From NCBI RefSeq assembly GCF_023243115.1, contig NZ_CP085081.1, positions 4,614,001-4,678,000 of the forward strand: a DNA stretch of 64,000 nt, written 5' to 3'. How positions within the stretch are numbered: the stretch's first letter is position 1; every line of letters begins with the position of its first letter. Positions 9,233 to 17,877 of the stretch are shown in pieces. The notes beneath the pieces were generated by a model. That model was not told where the DNA came from. It saw only the letters and a program-made list of their open reading frames with translations, and searched no databases. The position numbers were made by a program, and so were the translations under genes. The DNA comes from Sediminicoccus sp. KRV36. GTDB taxonomy: Bacteria > Pseudomonadota > Alphaproteobacteria > Acetobacterales > Acetobacteraceae.

Positions 9233-9548
9233 TGCGGCTGCCGGCGGGCAGCTTCACGACCAGGCCATCCAGCGCCTCGGTCATGATGATCTGACAGCCG
9301 AGCCGCGAGGTCTCCTGCAGGTCGAAAGCGAGGTCGAGCATGTCTTCCTCATCCTCGGTGGGGTTCACAAGCTTCGTGAACCAAGCGCCATCCACGATCA
9401 CATGGCAGGTGGAGCAGGCGAGGCTGCCTTCGCAGGCCCCCTCGATATCCACGCCATGGCGGTGCGCAATCTCCAGCACGGAGAGGCCCAGGGCCGCCTC
9501 GACTTCGCGGCGCGTGCCGTCGCGCTCGATGAAAATCATCTTCGGCAT
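9222..9548 (-). CDS. fdx: 2Fe-2S ferredoxin, adrenodoxin/Isc type
   Basis: This 108-residue protein has Cys39, Cys45, Cys48 and Cys85 in the C-x5-C-x2-C...C spacing of adrenodoxin-type ferredoxins ([12 protein letters not shown]). Such ferredoxins supply electrons for Fe-S cluster assembly. It starts 9 bases after the stop of the iscS-like gene and overlaps tenA. No iscU, iscA, hscA or hscB is next to it. Confidence 0.93.
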   Translation of the reverse strand: MPKMIFIERDGTRREVEAALGLSVLEIAHRHGVDIEGACEGSLACSTCHVIVDGAWFTKLVNPTEDEEDMLDLAFDLQETSRLGCQIIMTEALDGLVVKLPAGSRNAG

Positions 9549-9557
9549 GATCTGATA

Positions 9558-10748
9558 CTACTCCGCGGCAGCTTGGGTTGAGGCAAGGCGTTGCCAAGCG
9601 GTGCCGATGAGGGCGGCCGCACGGTCCATCTCGGCGGGCGAGGTAAAGCGCCCCAGCCCAATCCGCAAGGTGGCGCGAGCCTCGGCTTCGGGAATTCCCA
9701 TCGCGCCGAGGACGTAGGAGGGGGCGATCTCGGCCGAGGAACAGGCCGAACCGGTGGAGAGGCAAAGATCGGGCAGCGCCGCGAGCAACGATTGCGCCGC
9801 CACGCCGGGAAAGGTCAGGTTGAGGTTGCCGGCAACGCGGGCCTCCATCGAGCCGTTCACGCGCAGGCCAGGGATGGCCGCTTGCAGGCCATCGAGCAGG
9901 CGCTGGCGCTGGCCCGCGATACGCCCGGCGTCGAGCATGCCCTCGGCCGCGGCGATGCGCGCAGCCTCGCCAAGACCGACCAGCAGGGGTGCCGGCAAAG
10001 TGCCGCTGCGCAAGCCGCGCTCCTGCCCGCCTCCGCTGAAAAGCGGCGCAAGACGCACACGTGGCCGCCGGCGGACATACAGCGCGCCAATCCCCTTCGG
10101 CCCGTACATCTTATGCCCGGAGATCGAAAGCAGGTCGGCCCGGATGGCACCGACATCGAGCGGAATGCGCCCGGCCGCCTGCGCGGCATCCGTGTGAAAC
10201 AGCGCGCCGGCCTCCTTCACCAGCGCGCCGATGGCGGCGAGGTCCTGCACGACCCCCGTCTCATTGTTCACCGCCATGACGGAGACCAGCAGGGTAGGTT
10301 CCCGCAAGGCGTCGCGCAGCACATCCAGGTCCAGCAGCCCATCGGGCCGGACCGGCAGGATCACGGGCTCAAACCCCTCAGCTGCCAAGTCGCGCACGGA
10401 TTCGAGGACGCATTTATGTTCGCTGGCGAGGGTGATGATCCGCCGGGGAGCCTTGTGATCGCTGCCAGCAGATTCGGCACCAAAGCGCGCCGCGCCCTTG
10501 ATGGCGATATTATTGGATTCCGTCGCCCCCGAGGTGAAGATGATCTCTCGCGCCTCAGCGCCCATCAGTTCCGCCAGATGCGCCCGCGCTTCCTCAACCG
10601 CCTCATCCGCCGCCCGACCCATGGCGTGTTCGACCGAATGGGGGTTGGCGAAATTCTCCTCCCACCACGGGCGCATGGCAGCCAGCACGCGCGGATCGAG
10701 CGGCGTGGTGGCATGGTGATCCAGGTAGATCGGGCGGTTTGGGCGCAT
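9558..10748 (-). CDS. iscS: Cysteine desulfurase, IscS/NifS type
   Basis: This 396-residue PLP enzyme has the N-terminal IYLDHHATTP, PLP-binding Lys213 (SGHKMYGPKG) and catalytic Cys336 (STGSACSSAE) in the extended loop typical of group I desulfurases. It converts cysteine to alanine and passes the sulfur on as a persulfide. ATG 10748 is chosen because the family starts there and AGGGG lies just upstream; an open frame continues to 10892 without family sequence. It heads the iscS-fdx-tenA-mnmA operon, so Fe-S clusters and tRNA thiolation are both likely sulfur sinks. Confidence 0.93.
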   Translation of the reverse strand: MRPNRPIYLDHHATTPLDPRVLAAMRPWWEENFANPHSVEHAMGRAADEAVEEARAHLAELMGAEAREIIFTSGATESNNIAIKGAARFGAESAGSDHKAPRRIITLASEHKCVLESVRDLAAEGFEPVILPVRPDGLLDLDVLRDALREPTLLVSVMAVNNETGVVQDLAAIGALVKEAGALFHTDAAQAAGRIPLDVGAIRADLLSISGHKMYGPKGIGALYVRRRPRVRLAPLFSGGGQERGLRSGTLPAPLLVGLGEAARIAAAEGMLDAGRIAGQRQRLLDGLQAAIPGLRVNGSMEARVAGNLNLTFPGVAAQSLLAALPDLCLSTGSACSSAEIAPSYVLGAMGIPEAEARATLRIGLGRFTSPAEMDRAAALIGTAWQRLASTQAAAE

Positions 10749-10860
10749 GGTGCCCCTAGAGGTGGCCCAGGCGGGCCTGTTCGGCAAGGCGCATCGTTGC
10801 GCCAGGTCAACGCATGGCCGGCCCGGGCGTTGTAGGGACGTCCTCGAATGGAGAATCACC

Positions 10861-11394
10861 ATGCCCGCCCGCCAGCGCCACGACCCGATCACCCTCGGTC
10901 TGCATTGGCTGATCGCCCTGCTGATCGCCGCCGCCTATGCCGCAAGCGCGCTGGTGGAGGACGGTCCCGGAGGCAGCTGGGCCATGACCCTGCATGGCTC
11001 GCTCGGGCTTTTGGTCTTCGGGTTGAGCCTTTTGCGCATCCTGTGGCGAGGTCTGGCACCCCACCCGGCGCCTGTGCCCATGGCGCCCATGATGGCGCGG
11101 CTCGCGCATTTCGCGCATGTGGCGCTCTACGTGACCATGGTGGCCGCCCCGGCACTTGGCCTTGCCGCCCTATGGACTCGCGGGCAGGGAATTTCGCTGT
11201 TCTGGCTGTTCAGCCTCCCGTCGCCCCTTGCGTCCCATCGCGGCCTCGCCGAGTTCCTGGGCGGCGCGCATGAGCTGGCGGCAAACGGCCTGGTCGCGCT
11301 CGCCGGGCTGCATGCCGCAGCGGCCATCTTCCACCAGTATGTGCTGCGGGACCACACGCTGGAGCGTATGGTTCCCGGCGGCGATGCAAAATGA
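10861..11394 (+). CDS. Cytochrome b561 family protein
   Basis: This 177-residue membrane protein has four hydrophobic helices and conserved histidines (GLHWLIA, LHGSLGLL, HVALY, HAAAAIFHQ) placed for two b-type hemes. The family carries electrons across the inner membrane, often from quinol. It is divergent from iscS with 112 bases between starts, and GGAGA precedes the ATG. Its stop overlaps the VIT gene start, so the two are probably co-expressed. Confidence 0.87.
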   Translation: MPARQRHDPITLGLHWLIALLIAAAYAASALVEDGPGGSWAMTLHGSLGLLVFGLSLLRILWRGLAPHPAPVPMAPMMARLAHFAHVALYVTMVAAPALGLAALWTRGQGISLFWLFSLPSPLASHRGLAEFLGGAHELAANGLVALAGLHAAAAIFHQYVLRDHTLERMVPGGDAK

Positions 11395-12080
11395 TGCAGG
11401 GTGAATCTCACCGGCTGGATCGCGTTGGCTGGCTGCGAGCCGCGGTACTGGGCGCCAATGACGGGCTGGTTTCCACGGCCAGCCTAGTGGTTGGCGTGGC
11501 GGCAGCGAGCCCTGCGCCGGGGGCGGTGCTGCTGGCCGGTATCGCGGGGCTGACGGCCGGCGCACTTTCGATGGCCGCGGGTGAATTCGTCTCGGTCAGC
11601 TCGCAGGCTGATCTTGAGATGGCCGAAATCGCCAGGGAAACCGCCGAGTTGGTGGCCACCCCCGCAGCCGAGCTGGTCGAGCTGGCCGGGATTTACCGCG
11701 CCCGCGGCCTCTCCCGAGAGCTCGCGATGGAGGTGGCGCGCGAACTCACGGCGAAAGATGCGCTGGGTGCGCATCTGCGCGATGAACTGGGGATCACGGA
11801 GGTCTCCAGCGCCCGCCCCTTGCAAGCTGCCCTGGCCTCGGCCGCCTCTTTTGCAGCGGGCGGGCTGCCGCCGATCCTACTCGCCCTGCTGGCACCGCCT
11901 GACGTGGTGCTGGTGGCGGTAGGCGGCGCCACAGTGCTGGGTTTGGCCGCGCTCGGCTGGCTGGCGGCCTGGGCCGGCGGCGCGCCGGCTGGGCGCAGCA
12001 TCATGCGGGTCATGCTCTGGGGATTGATCGCCATGGGGGTGACGGCTGCGGTGGGTGCCTGGGTGGGGCGGGCGGTTTAG
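11391..12080 (+). CDS. VIT/CCC1 family iron/manganese transporter
   Basis: This 229-residue protein has the VIT signature near the N-terminus (RAAVLGANDGLVSTASLVVG), a Gly/Ala-rich helix (AGLTAGALSMAAGEFVSVSSQ), a charged central cytoplasmic segment and three C-terminal helices. Members export or store Fe2+ or Mn2+. It overlaps the cytochrome b561 gene by 4 bases; ATG 11394 is an equally possible start. Its place between two iron-sulfur gene blocks fits a role in iron handling. Confidence 0.88.
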   Translation: MMQGESHRLDRVGWLRAAVLGANDGLVSTASLVVGVAAASPAPGAVLLAGIAGLTAGALSMAAGEFVSVSSQADLEMAEIARETAELVATPAAELVELAGIYRARGLSRELAMEVARELTAKDALGAHLRDELGITEVSSARPLQAALASAASFAAGGLPPILLALLAPPDVVLVAVGGATVLGLAALGWLAAWAGGAPAGRSIMRVMLWGLIAMGVTAAVGAWVGRAV

Positions 12081-12215
12081 CGTCATCCAACAAGGTCGCC
12101 CTGCCGCAGCCACGCCTAGCTGGCGGCATGTCCCCTATGGCCCGCCAGACCCTGCCTGGCCAACCGTTGCAATTCGAAATTGGACCCGCAGGTGCCCATG
12201 GCTCCATCAAGGCAC

Positions 12216-12842
12216 ATGCAGACAACGCCCCGCCTGATCGGCCGCCGTCATCTCTCAGCCGCCCTCCTCGCCCTGCCGGCCTGCGCCGCCGCGCAGCTGC
12301 CGGGTGCCACCCCGCGGCAAACCACGGGCCCCTTCTATCCGACCGACTGGTCGGGCGATGCCGACACTGATCTCGTTCGCATGACGGGCGAAGCCGCTCA
12401 GGCCCAGGGGGTCGTCACCCATCTGCGCGGCCGCCTGCTGGCACTGGACGGCACCCCATTGGCGGGCGCCCGGATCGAGATCTGGCAATGCGATGCGCGC
12501 GGCGTCTACCGCCATCCGCGCGACCGCGCAGCGCTGCGGGACCCTGGTTTCCAGGGCCGCGGCCGCATGGTGGTGGGCCCGGATGGCGGCTTCGCCTTCC
12601 GCACCATCCGCCCGGTGACCTATCCGGGGCGCACGCCGCATATCCATGTGCTGGTGGACGCCCCCGGCCGGCCCGAACTGGTCACCCAGCTTTACGTCGA
12701 GGGGGAGCCGGGCAATGCCTCCGATGTCCTCTTCAACCGCCTGGCGCCCGCCGCGCGGGAAATGGTCCTGCTGCGGCCGCAGCCGGCCGAGCGGATCGAG
12801 CCCGGGGCCCTGCTGGCGGAACGCAACATCATCCTCGGTTGA
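12216..12842 (+). CDS. Exported intradiol ring-cleavage dioxygenase-like protein
   Basis: From ATG 12216 the protein is 208 residues with a signal peptide containing RR (IGRRHLSAALLALPACAAA), probably Tat. The catalytic fold keeps all four non-heme Fe3+ ligands of protocatechuate 3,4-dioxygenase: Tyr98 (GVYRHP), Tyr136 (TYPGRTP), His142 and His144 (HIH). Family members open catechol-type rings between the hydroxyls; exported ones are poorly characterised. ATG 12198 is an alternative start, and no strong ribosome site decides between them. Its 3' end overlaps the convergent desulfurase gene by 14 bases. Confidence 0.82.
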   Translation: MQTTPRLIGRRHLSAALLALPACAAAQLPGATPRQTTGPFYPTDWSGDADTDLVRMTGEAAQAQGVVTHLRGRLLALDGTPLAGARIEIWQCDARGVYRHPRDRAALRDPGFQGRGRMVVGPDGGFAFRTIRPVTYPGRTPHIHVLVDAPGRPELVTQLYVEGEPGNASDVLFNRLAPAAREMVLLRPQPAERIEPGALLAERNIILG

Positions 12843-13920
12843 GCCGCGCCAGCATCGCCGCATAGGCGCCCAGGAAGCGCGCCGGTGCATCATCGGGCGC
12901 GTTCCAGGGCAGGGAGATGCGGATGCCCGAGCCGGCATGAGCGCCAAATCCCATGGCCGCCAGGACATGCGAGGTCGCGACCTTGCCCGAGGAACAGGCC
13001 GCTCCGGCCGAGACCCGGACACCCGCGAGATCCAGGGCGATGACCTGGGTCTCCGCCGGCACGCCGGGCAGAATGGCGAGGCTGGTATTGGGAAGGCGCG
13101 GCGCGGATTGACCCGCGATCACGATCCGCGGATCCAGCGCCTCGAGCCCCTTCTCGATCGCATCCCGCAATCGGGTCATCCGTGGCGCGTCGTAGGCTTC
13201 GCTCAAGGCGCCGCCCAGGGCCGCGATGGCAGGGAGTGGCTCGGTCCCACCCCGCCGCCCGCGCTCCTGCCCACCACCGGCGATCAGCGGGGGAAGGTAA
13301 AGCCCCGGGGCGAGGATCAGCGCGCCGGCGCCAGGGATGCCGCCCAGCTTGTGGCCGGAGATGGCGATGCTGTGGGCCCCGAGGCTACCCGCATCCAGAC
13401 CAAGCCGCCCGGCCGACTGCACGGCATCCACATGCAGGAGGGCGCCATGCGCCCGGCAGAGCGCCGCGACCTCGACCAGGGGATGCAGCACGCCCGATTC
13501 GTTATTCGCGGCCATGACGCAGACCAGCGCGGGGCCGGCCTCGGCCAGGAGCCTGGACAAGGCCTCCAGCACCAGCGTTCCGTCAGCATGCACAGGGATC
13601 AGGGCAGCGTCAGAGGCAGCGGCGCGGACCGCCGCGTGCTCGGTGGCCCCCAGCAAGACCCGGCGACCGCCGCCCAGACCGTGGATGGCCAGCGCGTTCG
13701 CCTCCGTGCCCCCCGACGTGAAGACGACATCGCCGGGCGCCGCATGAAAGCGCTGGGCCACCGCCCTGCGCGCTGCCTCGATCATCCCGCGGGCGGCCCG
13801 GCCGCCGCCATGGATGGACGACGCATTGCCGCCCAACGCCAAAGTGGCCAGCAGCGATTCGCGCGCGGCAGGGCGAAGCGCCTCCGTGGCATTGGCATCA
13901 AGATCAAGGGGCACGGTCAT
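12829..13920 (-). CDS. Second cysteine desulfurase, NifS/IscS-like
   Basis: This 363-residue PLP enzyme is a paralogue of the iscS product encoded at 9558-10748. It has LDLDANATEALRP at the N-terminus, PLP Lys191 (ISGHKLGG) and catalytic Cys309 (SAGAACSSGK). It lies 23 bases downstream of iscR on the same strand, the usual start of alphaproteobacterial Isc/Suf operons. Here sufBCD do not follow; the gene ends against the convergent dioxygenase. Its specific sulfur acceptor is unknown. Confidence 0.9.
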   Translation of the reverse strand: MTVPLDLDANATEALRPAARESLLATLALGGNASSIHGGGRAARGMIEAARRAVAQRFHAAPGDVVFTSGGTEANALAIHGLGGGRRVLLGATEHAAVRAAASDAALIPVHADGTLVLEALSRLLAEAGPALVCVMAANNESGVLHPLVEVAALCRAHGALLHVDAVQSAGRLGLDAGSLGAHSIAISGHKLGGIPGAGALILAPGLYLPPLIAGGGQERGRRGGTEPLPAIAALGGALSEAYDAPRMTRLRDAIEKGLEALDPRIVIAGQSAPRLPNTSLAILPGVPAETQVIALDLAGVRVSAGAACSSGKVATSHVLAAMGFGAHAGSGIRISLPWNAPDDAPARFLGAYAAMLARLNRG

Positions 13921-13943
13921 CTCACCGTGCCTTTTCCGTTGGA

Positions 13944-14438
13944 TCAGACGCGTGTCAATTCCCGGCGCCGGGGGGCTGTGGCACGGCCGAGGACTTCACC
14001 CTGCACGACATCCTCGAGGGTGACGCCCTCCAGGAAAAGTCGAATCTGCTCACCCAACTCGGCCCAAAGGTCATGGGTGATGCAGCGTCGGCCGCCAATG
14101 CAGCCAGGCCCGCCATCCTCGCCCTCCGAGTCACAGCGGGTGGCGCGGATTGGCTCATCCACCGCATCCACGATATCGGACACGGAAATCTGGCTGGCGG
14201 ATCGGGCAAGGCGATACCCGCCGCCAGGGCCCCGCGCGGAAGCCACCAAACCGGCGCGACGCAGCGGGCCGAACAGCTGCTCCAGATAGGCCAGCGAGAG
14301 CATTTGCGCCGCCGCGATTTCAGCCAGGCTGACCGGTGCGGGGTTTTTTCCAGGGGCTGGCTTGGCCGCGCGCTCCTGACGGGCCGCCAATTCCACCATG
14401 GCCATCACGGCATAGCGGCCGCGCGTTGAAAGGCGCAT
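13944..14438 (-). CDS. iscR: Fe-S cluster regulator IscR (Rrf2 family)
   Basis: This 164-residue protein begins MRLSTRGRYAVMAMVELA, the Rrf2/IscR winged helix, and has the cluster ligands Cys102, Cys113, Cys119 and His122. E. coli IscR has five residues between the first two cysteines; here there are ten, an Asp/Glu/Gly-rich insertion. ATG 14438 is chosen because AAGGAGT (14446-14452) sits 7 bases upstream. An in-frame GTG at 14447 overlaps that site and is unlikely. It probably controls the desulfurase gene after it. Confidence 0.92.
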   Translation of the reverse strand: MRLSTRGRYAVMAMVELAARQERAAKPAPGKNPAPVSLAEIAAAQMLSLAYLEQLFGPLRRAGLVASARGPGGGYRLARSASQISVSDIVDAVDEPIRATRCDSEGEDGGPGCIGGRRCITHDLWAELGEQIRLFLEGVTLEDVVQGEVLGRATAPRRRELTRV

Positions 14439-15029
14439 CGCCCCCACTCCTTCCTTTAATCTCGCTGTGCAATACCGCGTCGGCGACGCGTTGCCCTGCG
14501 GTCGCTCTTAATCCCGCTTGTTTGGATGGCTCAAAGCGATCCATCCAGTCTGCAACAAAAAAAGGGCGCAGGGGGGAAATTCCGCACCCGGTCCAGCCCG
14601 CCATGCAACATGCCGGACCCAGCCATGCAATCCGCCGTGTGAATCCATTATGAAAGCCGTTCACGAATGCGTATGATGCACCCGCTGGTTCGGAAAAAGC
14701 CGAAGCAGCTCTCGAAGTGTTTGTTTTCCGGCCAGGTTTTATGTTTCGGTCGGGACCGTAAGTCTTCCCCTGCGGGTGATCCATTCGCCCAAAGAGGCAG
14801 GTTGGCGGTGAGCGAGGCGCACGTCAAGCGTGTCTGCCGCGTTGGAGCAGCGTAACGAGATTGCCCATGCGGGCCTGCCTCTGCCCCTCTTTCACGCCCC
14901 GGCAAGGGGCGGGAAGACGGGCAGAGGCAAGGTCAGGTGCGGGGTTTGGCCGCTAATTCGGCAGCGTGGATGGGGCAGCACCCCGGCCCTTCCGCGCCGC
15001 CCAACCGAAGAAACGGACACAAGGACACG
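14439..15029. promoter_or_regulatory. Divergent regulatory region between iscR and the alpha/beta hydrolase gene
   Basis: About 590 bases without a supported gene. 14523-14547 is an inverted repeat (TGGATGG, 11-base loop, CCATCCA) near the iscR side. 14877-14928 is a two-step hairpin: outer arms GCCTCTGCCC and GGGCAGAGGC, inner arms CGCCCC and GGGGCG with a 5-base loop. It sits about 100 bases before the hydrolase start and lacks a T-run, so it looks more like a leader structure than a terminator. Open frames here have no domain. Confidence 0.45.
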
Positions 15030-15698
15030 ATGCCTGAAGTCATGTTCGCCGGGCCCGATGGCCGCCTCGAAGGTCGCTATCACCACGCCAAGCGCCCCAA
15101 CGCCCCCGTGGCGCTCCTGTTGCATCCGCATCCGCTGCATGGCGGGACGATGAATAATCGCGTGGTTCACAGCCTCTACGGCAAGTTCCAGGCGATGGGC
15201 TTCTCCGTCCTGCGCTTCAACTTCCGTGGCGTCGGCAAGAGCCAGGGCCGCTATGATGGCGGCATTGGCGAGATCAGCGATGCCGCCGCCGCGCTGGACT
15301 TTCTGCAGACGGTGAACCCCAACGCCTCCATGCTCTGGGCTGCCGGCTATTCCTTTGGCTCATATGTTGGCATGCAATTGCTGATGCGCCGCCCGGAAAT
15401 GGGTGGCTTCATCTCCATCAGCGCGCCGGCCAGCCATTATGATTTCGGCTTCCTCGCTCCCTGCCCCTGCTCGGGCATGATTCTGCATGGCGAGGATGAC
15501 GAACTTGTTCCTGTGAATAGCGTGCAAAAGCTGGTGGATAAGCTGAACACCCAGAAGGGTGTGACGATTGACTATCGTACCATCCCACAGGCTGGCCATG
15601 TCTTCACGCCGGAACAGGTCGAGACCATCAGCGGCATGGCGGAGGACCATGTCCTCTCCGTGCTGAATCGTAGCCGGATGGCGCTCGCTGCCGACTAA
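15030..15698 (+). CDS. Alpha/beta hydrolase
   Basis: This 222-residue cytoplasmic alpha/beta hydrolase has the oxyanion region HPHPLHGG, nucleophile elbow GYSFG (Ser108), acidic residue in HGEDDELVP and His in QAGHVF, so the triad looks complete. AAGGA (15021-15025) precedes ATG 15030. An alpha/beta hydrolase divergent from iscR recurs in alphaproteobacteria, but its substrate is not known. A clear rho-independent terminator follows. Confidence 0.85.
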   Translation: MPEVMFAGPDGRLEGRYHHAKRPNAPVALLLHPHPLHGGTMNNRVVHSLYGKFQAMGFSVLRFNFRGVGKSQGRYDGGIGEISDAAAALDFLQTVNPNASMLWAAGYSFGSYVGMQLLMRRPEMGGFISISAPASHYDFGFLAPCPCSGMILHGEDDELVPVNSVQKLVDKLNTQKGVTIDYRTIPQAGHVFTPEQVETISGMAEDHVLSVLNRSRMALAAD

Positions 15699-15719
15699 GC
15701 CTGCGCATTCGCCCAAATC

Positions 15720-15751
15720 AGCCGGCCCTGCCATGCAGCGGCCGGCTTTTT
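15720..15751 (+). terminator. Rho-independent terminator after the alpha/beta hydrolase gene
   Basis: AGCCGGCC (15720-15727) pairs perfectly with GGCCGGCT (15740-15747), and the run of T continues to 15751. The loop can add a further CTGC/GCAG pairing. It ends the hydrolase transcript just before the Bug receptor gene. Confidence 0.85.
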
Positions 15752-15769
15752 CTTGACCGGAGCCCCTCC

Positions 15770-16723
15770 ATGTTGCACCGCCGAAGCCTGCTCGCGACGC
15801 CTGCCCTGCTCGTCAGTCCCGCAAGGGCCCAGGAATGGCGGCCGGACCGGTCGGTGACCATGATCGTCGCCTTCGCGGCCGGTGGCGGCACGGATCTCGC
15901 CGCCCGCACCATCGCGCGGTTCATGGAGCGTGACCTCGGCCAGCCTGTGGTGGTGATGAATCGCCCTGGCGCGGGTGGCGAAATCGGCTTCACGGAACTT
16001 GCGCGGGCGCGGCCGGATGGTCTGACCATCGGCTTCATCAATACGCCGCATATCGTGACTCTGCCGATCGAGCGACGCACCCGCTTCCGGCTCGAGGATT
16101 TCTCATTGATCGGGAACATCGTGGATGATCCGGGCGGCATCTGGGTCCGCGCAGATTCGCCCATCCGCGATTTCACGGCTCTCCTCGCCGCGGCGCGCGC
16201 CCAGCCGGAGAGCATCGGCTACGGCACCACCGGCGTCGGCTCGGATGACCACCTGGCGATGCTGGCGCTGGAGCGCAAATCCGGCGCGCGCTTCCTGCAC
16301 GTACCGTTCGGCGGGTCGGCGCAGGTCAAGCAAAATCTGATGTCCCGCGCGATCCCTGTGGCGGTGATGAATGTGGCCGAGGGGATTGCCGAGATGCGCC
16401 AGGGCGTCTTGCGGCCCCTGGCCCAGATGGGCGCCAGCCGATGGGCGCCGTTGGCCGATGTGCCGACGCTGCGCGAATTGGGGTTCGACGTGGTGGAAGG
16501 CTCGATGCGCGGCATGGCCGCCCCCGCCGGCCTGCCGGCGGACGTCCTCGCACGGCTGGCCCTTTCGGTGCAGCGCACGGTCGCTGACAGTGATTTCCAG
16601 GCCAGTGCCGCGCAACAGAATTTGCCGCTGCGCTTTCTGGCGCCGACCGATTATCTGGGGGAACTCGTCGCGCTGCGCGCCAACTACCAGGCTCTCTGGG
16701 ATCAACATCCCTGGCGCGAGTGA
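15770..16723 (+). CDS. Bug-type tripartite tricarboxylate transporter (TTT) receptor
   Basis: This 317-residue protein has an N-terminal signal (RRSLLATPALLVSPARA) and the Bug-family fold: VTMIVAFAAGGGTDLAAR near the start, the VVVMNRPGAGGEIG segment and GYGTTGVGSDDHL in the middle. Bug proteins bind carboxylates or other small anions in the periplasm for TctAB-type permeases. No tctA or tctB lies nearby, as is usual for the many orphan Bug genes of such bacteria. The ligand is unknown. Confidence 0.88.
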   Translation: MLHRRSLLATPALLVSPARAQEWRPDRSVTMIVAFAAGGGTDLAARTIARFMERDLGQPVVVMNRPGAGGEIGFTELARARPDGLTIGFINTPHIVTLPIERRTRFRLEDFSLIGNIVDDPGGIWVRADSPIRDFTALLAAARAQPESIGYGTTGVGSDDHLAMLALERKSGARFLHVPFGGSAQVKQNLMSRAIPVAVMNVAEGIAEMRQGVLRPLAQMGASRWAPLADVPTLRELGFDVVEGSMRGMAAPAGLPADVLARLALSVQRTVADSDFQASAAQQNLPLRFLAPTDYLGELVALRANYQALWDQHPWRE

Positions 16724-16844
16724 CTGCGCCGGCAAGGCGCCGCACCAGGGACAGCCACATCGCGGCTTCTGGCGCCTGAGACGGCACCTCTTCCCCTGCC
16801 GCCTGAATCCGGCGAGGCTTGCGCAAAATGAACGGAGGCCCGCC

Positions 16845-17831
16845 ATGACAAACATCACCCGCCGCATTGCTCTCGCGCTTCCCTCAGCCGTGCTGGCAGC
16901 GCCGGCGTTGGCCCAGGCCGAATGGCGGCCAACCCAGCAGATGCGGATCGTCGTTCCCGCTGCTCCTGCCGGTACGACGGACATCATGGCCCGCATGTTG
17001 GGGGCGCATTTACAATCGCGCTTCAGCTCGACGGTTGTTGTGGAAAATCGGTCGGGCGGGGGTGGCACCATCGGCACACTTGAAGTGCTGCGGGCGCCGG
17101 CGGACGGACATACGCTGCTCTCGGGGAATATTGGCCCACAAAGCATCGCGTATTCACTGTTCCGCAATCTGCAATACCGGCCAGAGCAATTGCAGCCCGT
17201 GGGCAACATGATTCGTGGCCCGAATGTGCTGCTGCTGCACCCGAGCATCCCGGCCAATACGGTTCCGGAATTCGTAGCCCATTTGAAGCGCAACCCCGGG
17301 CGGCTGGCCTATGGTTCCTCGGGTGTCGGGCAATCGCCGCATCTTTCCGGCGTCTGGTTCAACCAGTTGACCGGGACGGAGGCGACGCATGTGCCCTTCC
17401 GTGGCGCCGGGCCGCTGATGATCGACCTCATCGCTGGCAATGTGCAGTTCAGCTTCGACAATCTGACAACCTCCGTGCAGCAGATTCGCGCCGGCCAGGT
17501 GAAGGCACTCGCCGTCACCAGCGCGGATCGCAGCGCCCAGATGCCGGAGCTGCCCGCCTTGCGTGAGACCATGCCCGAATTGGCCAATTACGATGTGAGC
17601 ACCTGGTTTGGCATGTTCGCCGCGGCCGGCGTGCCGACGCCAGCCCTCAACCGGTTGAATGCGGAAATCAACCTGATGCTTGGCACCAGTGAGACGCAGG
17701 CGCGCTTCGCCCAGATGGGCGGCGTTCCCATGCCGGGCACGCCTGAGGATTTCGCTAACTTCGTCCAGGCTGAAATCACCAAGTGGCGTGGTGTGATCCA
17801 ACGTGAAGGACTGCAGATCGATGTCTCATGA
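16845..17831 (+). CDS. Bug-type TTT receptor, second copy
   Basis: This 328-residue paralogue of the preceding Bug protein has a signal peptide ending ALAQA, then MRIVVPAAPAGTTDIMAR, ENRSGGGGTIG and YGSSGVGQSPHLSG. CGGAGG (16833-16838) lies 6 bases before ATG 16845. It probably binds a ligand related to the substrate of the amidohydrolase encoded 46 bases downstream; that link rests on position only. Confidence 0.88.
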   Translation: MTNITRRIALALPSAVLAAPALAQAEWRPTQQMRIVVPAAPAGTTDIMARMLGAHLQSRFSSTVVVENRSGGGGTIGTLEVLRAPADGHTLLSGNIGPQSIAYSLFRNLQYRPEQLQPVGNMIRGPNVLLLHPSIPANTVPEFVAHLKRNPGRLAYGSSGVGQSPHLSGVWFNQLTGTEATHVPFRGAGPLMIDLIAGNVQFSFDNLTTSVQQIRAGQVKALAVTSADRSAQMPELPALRETMPELANYDVSTWFGMFAAAGVPTPALNRLNAEINLMLGTSETQARFAQMGGVPMPGTPEDFANFVQAEITKWRGVIQREGLQIDVS

Positions 17832-17877
17832 TTAAGCCGCGCAACGGCGACGAACGCAGCGCAGCACGGGCGCGCGG

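Noticed and set aside
12829..14289. Long plus-strand open frame over the second desulfurase gene
   Set aside because: It is antisense to the desulfurase and iscR, both with complete catalytic or ligand residues.
14320..14784. Open frame across the iscR upstream region
   Set aside because: It overlaps the iscR 5' end antisense and has no recognisable sequence.
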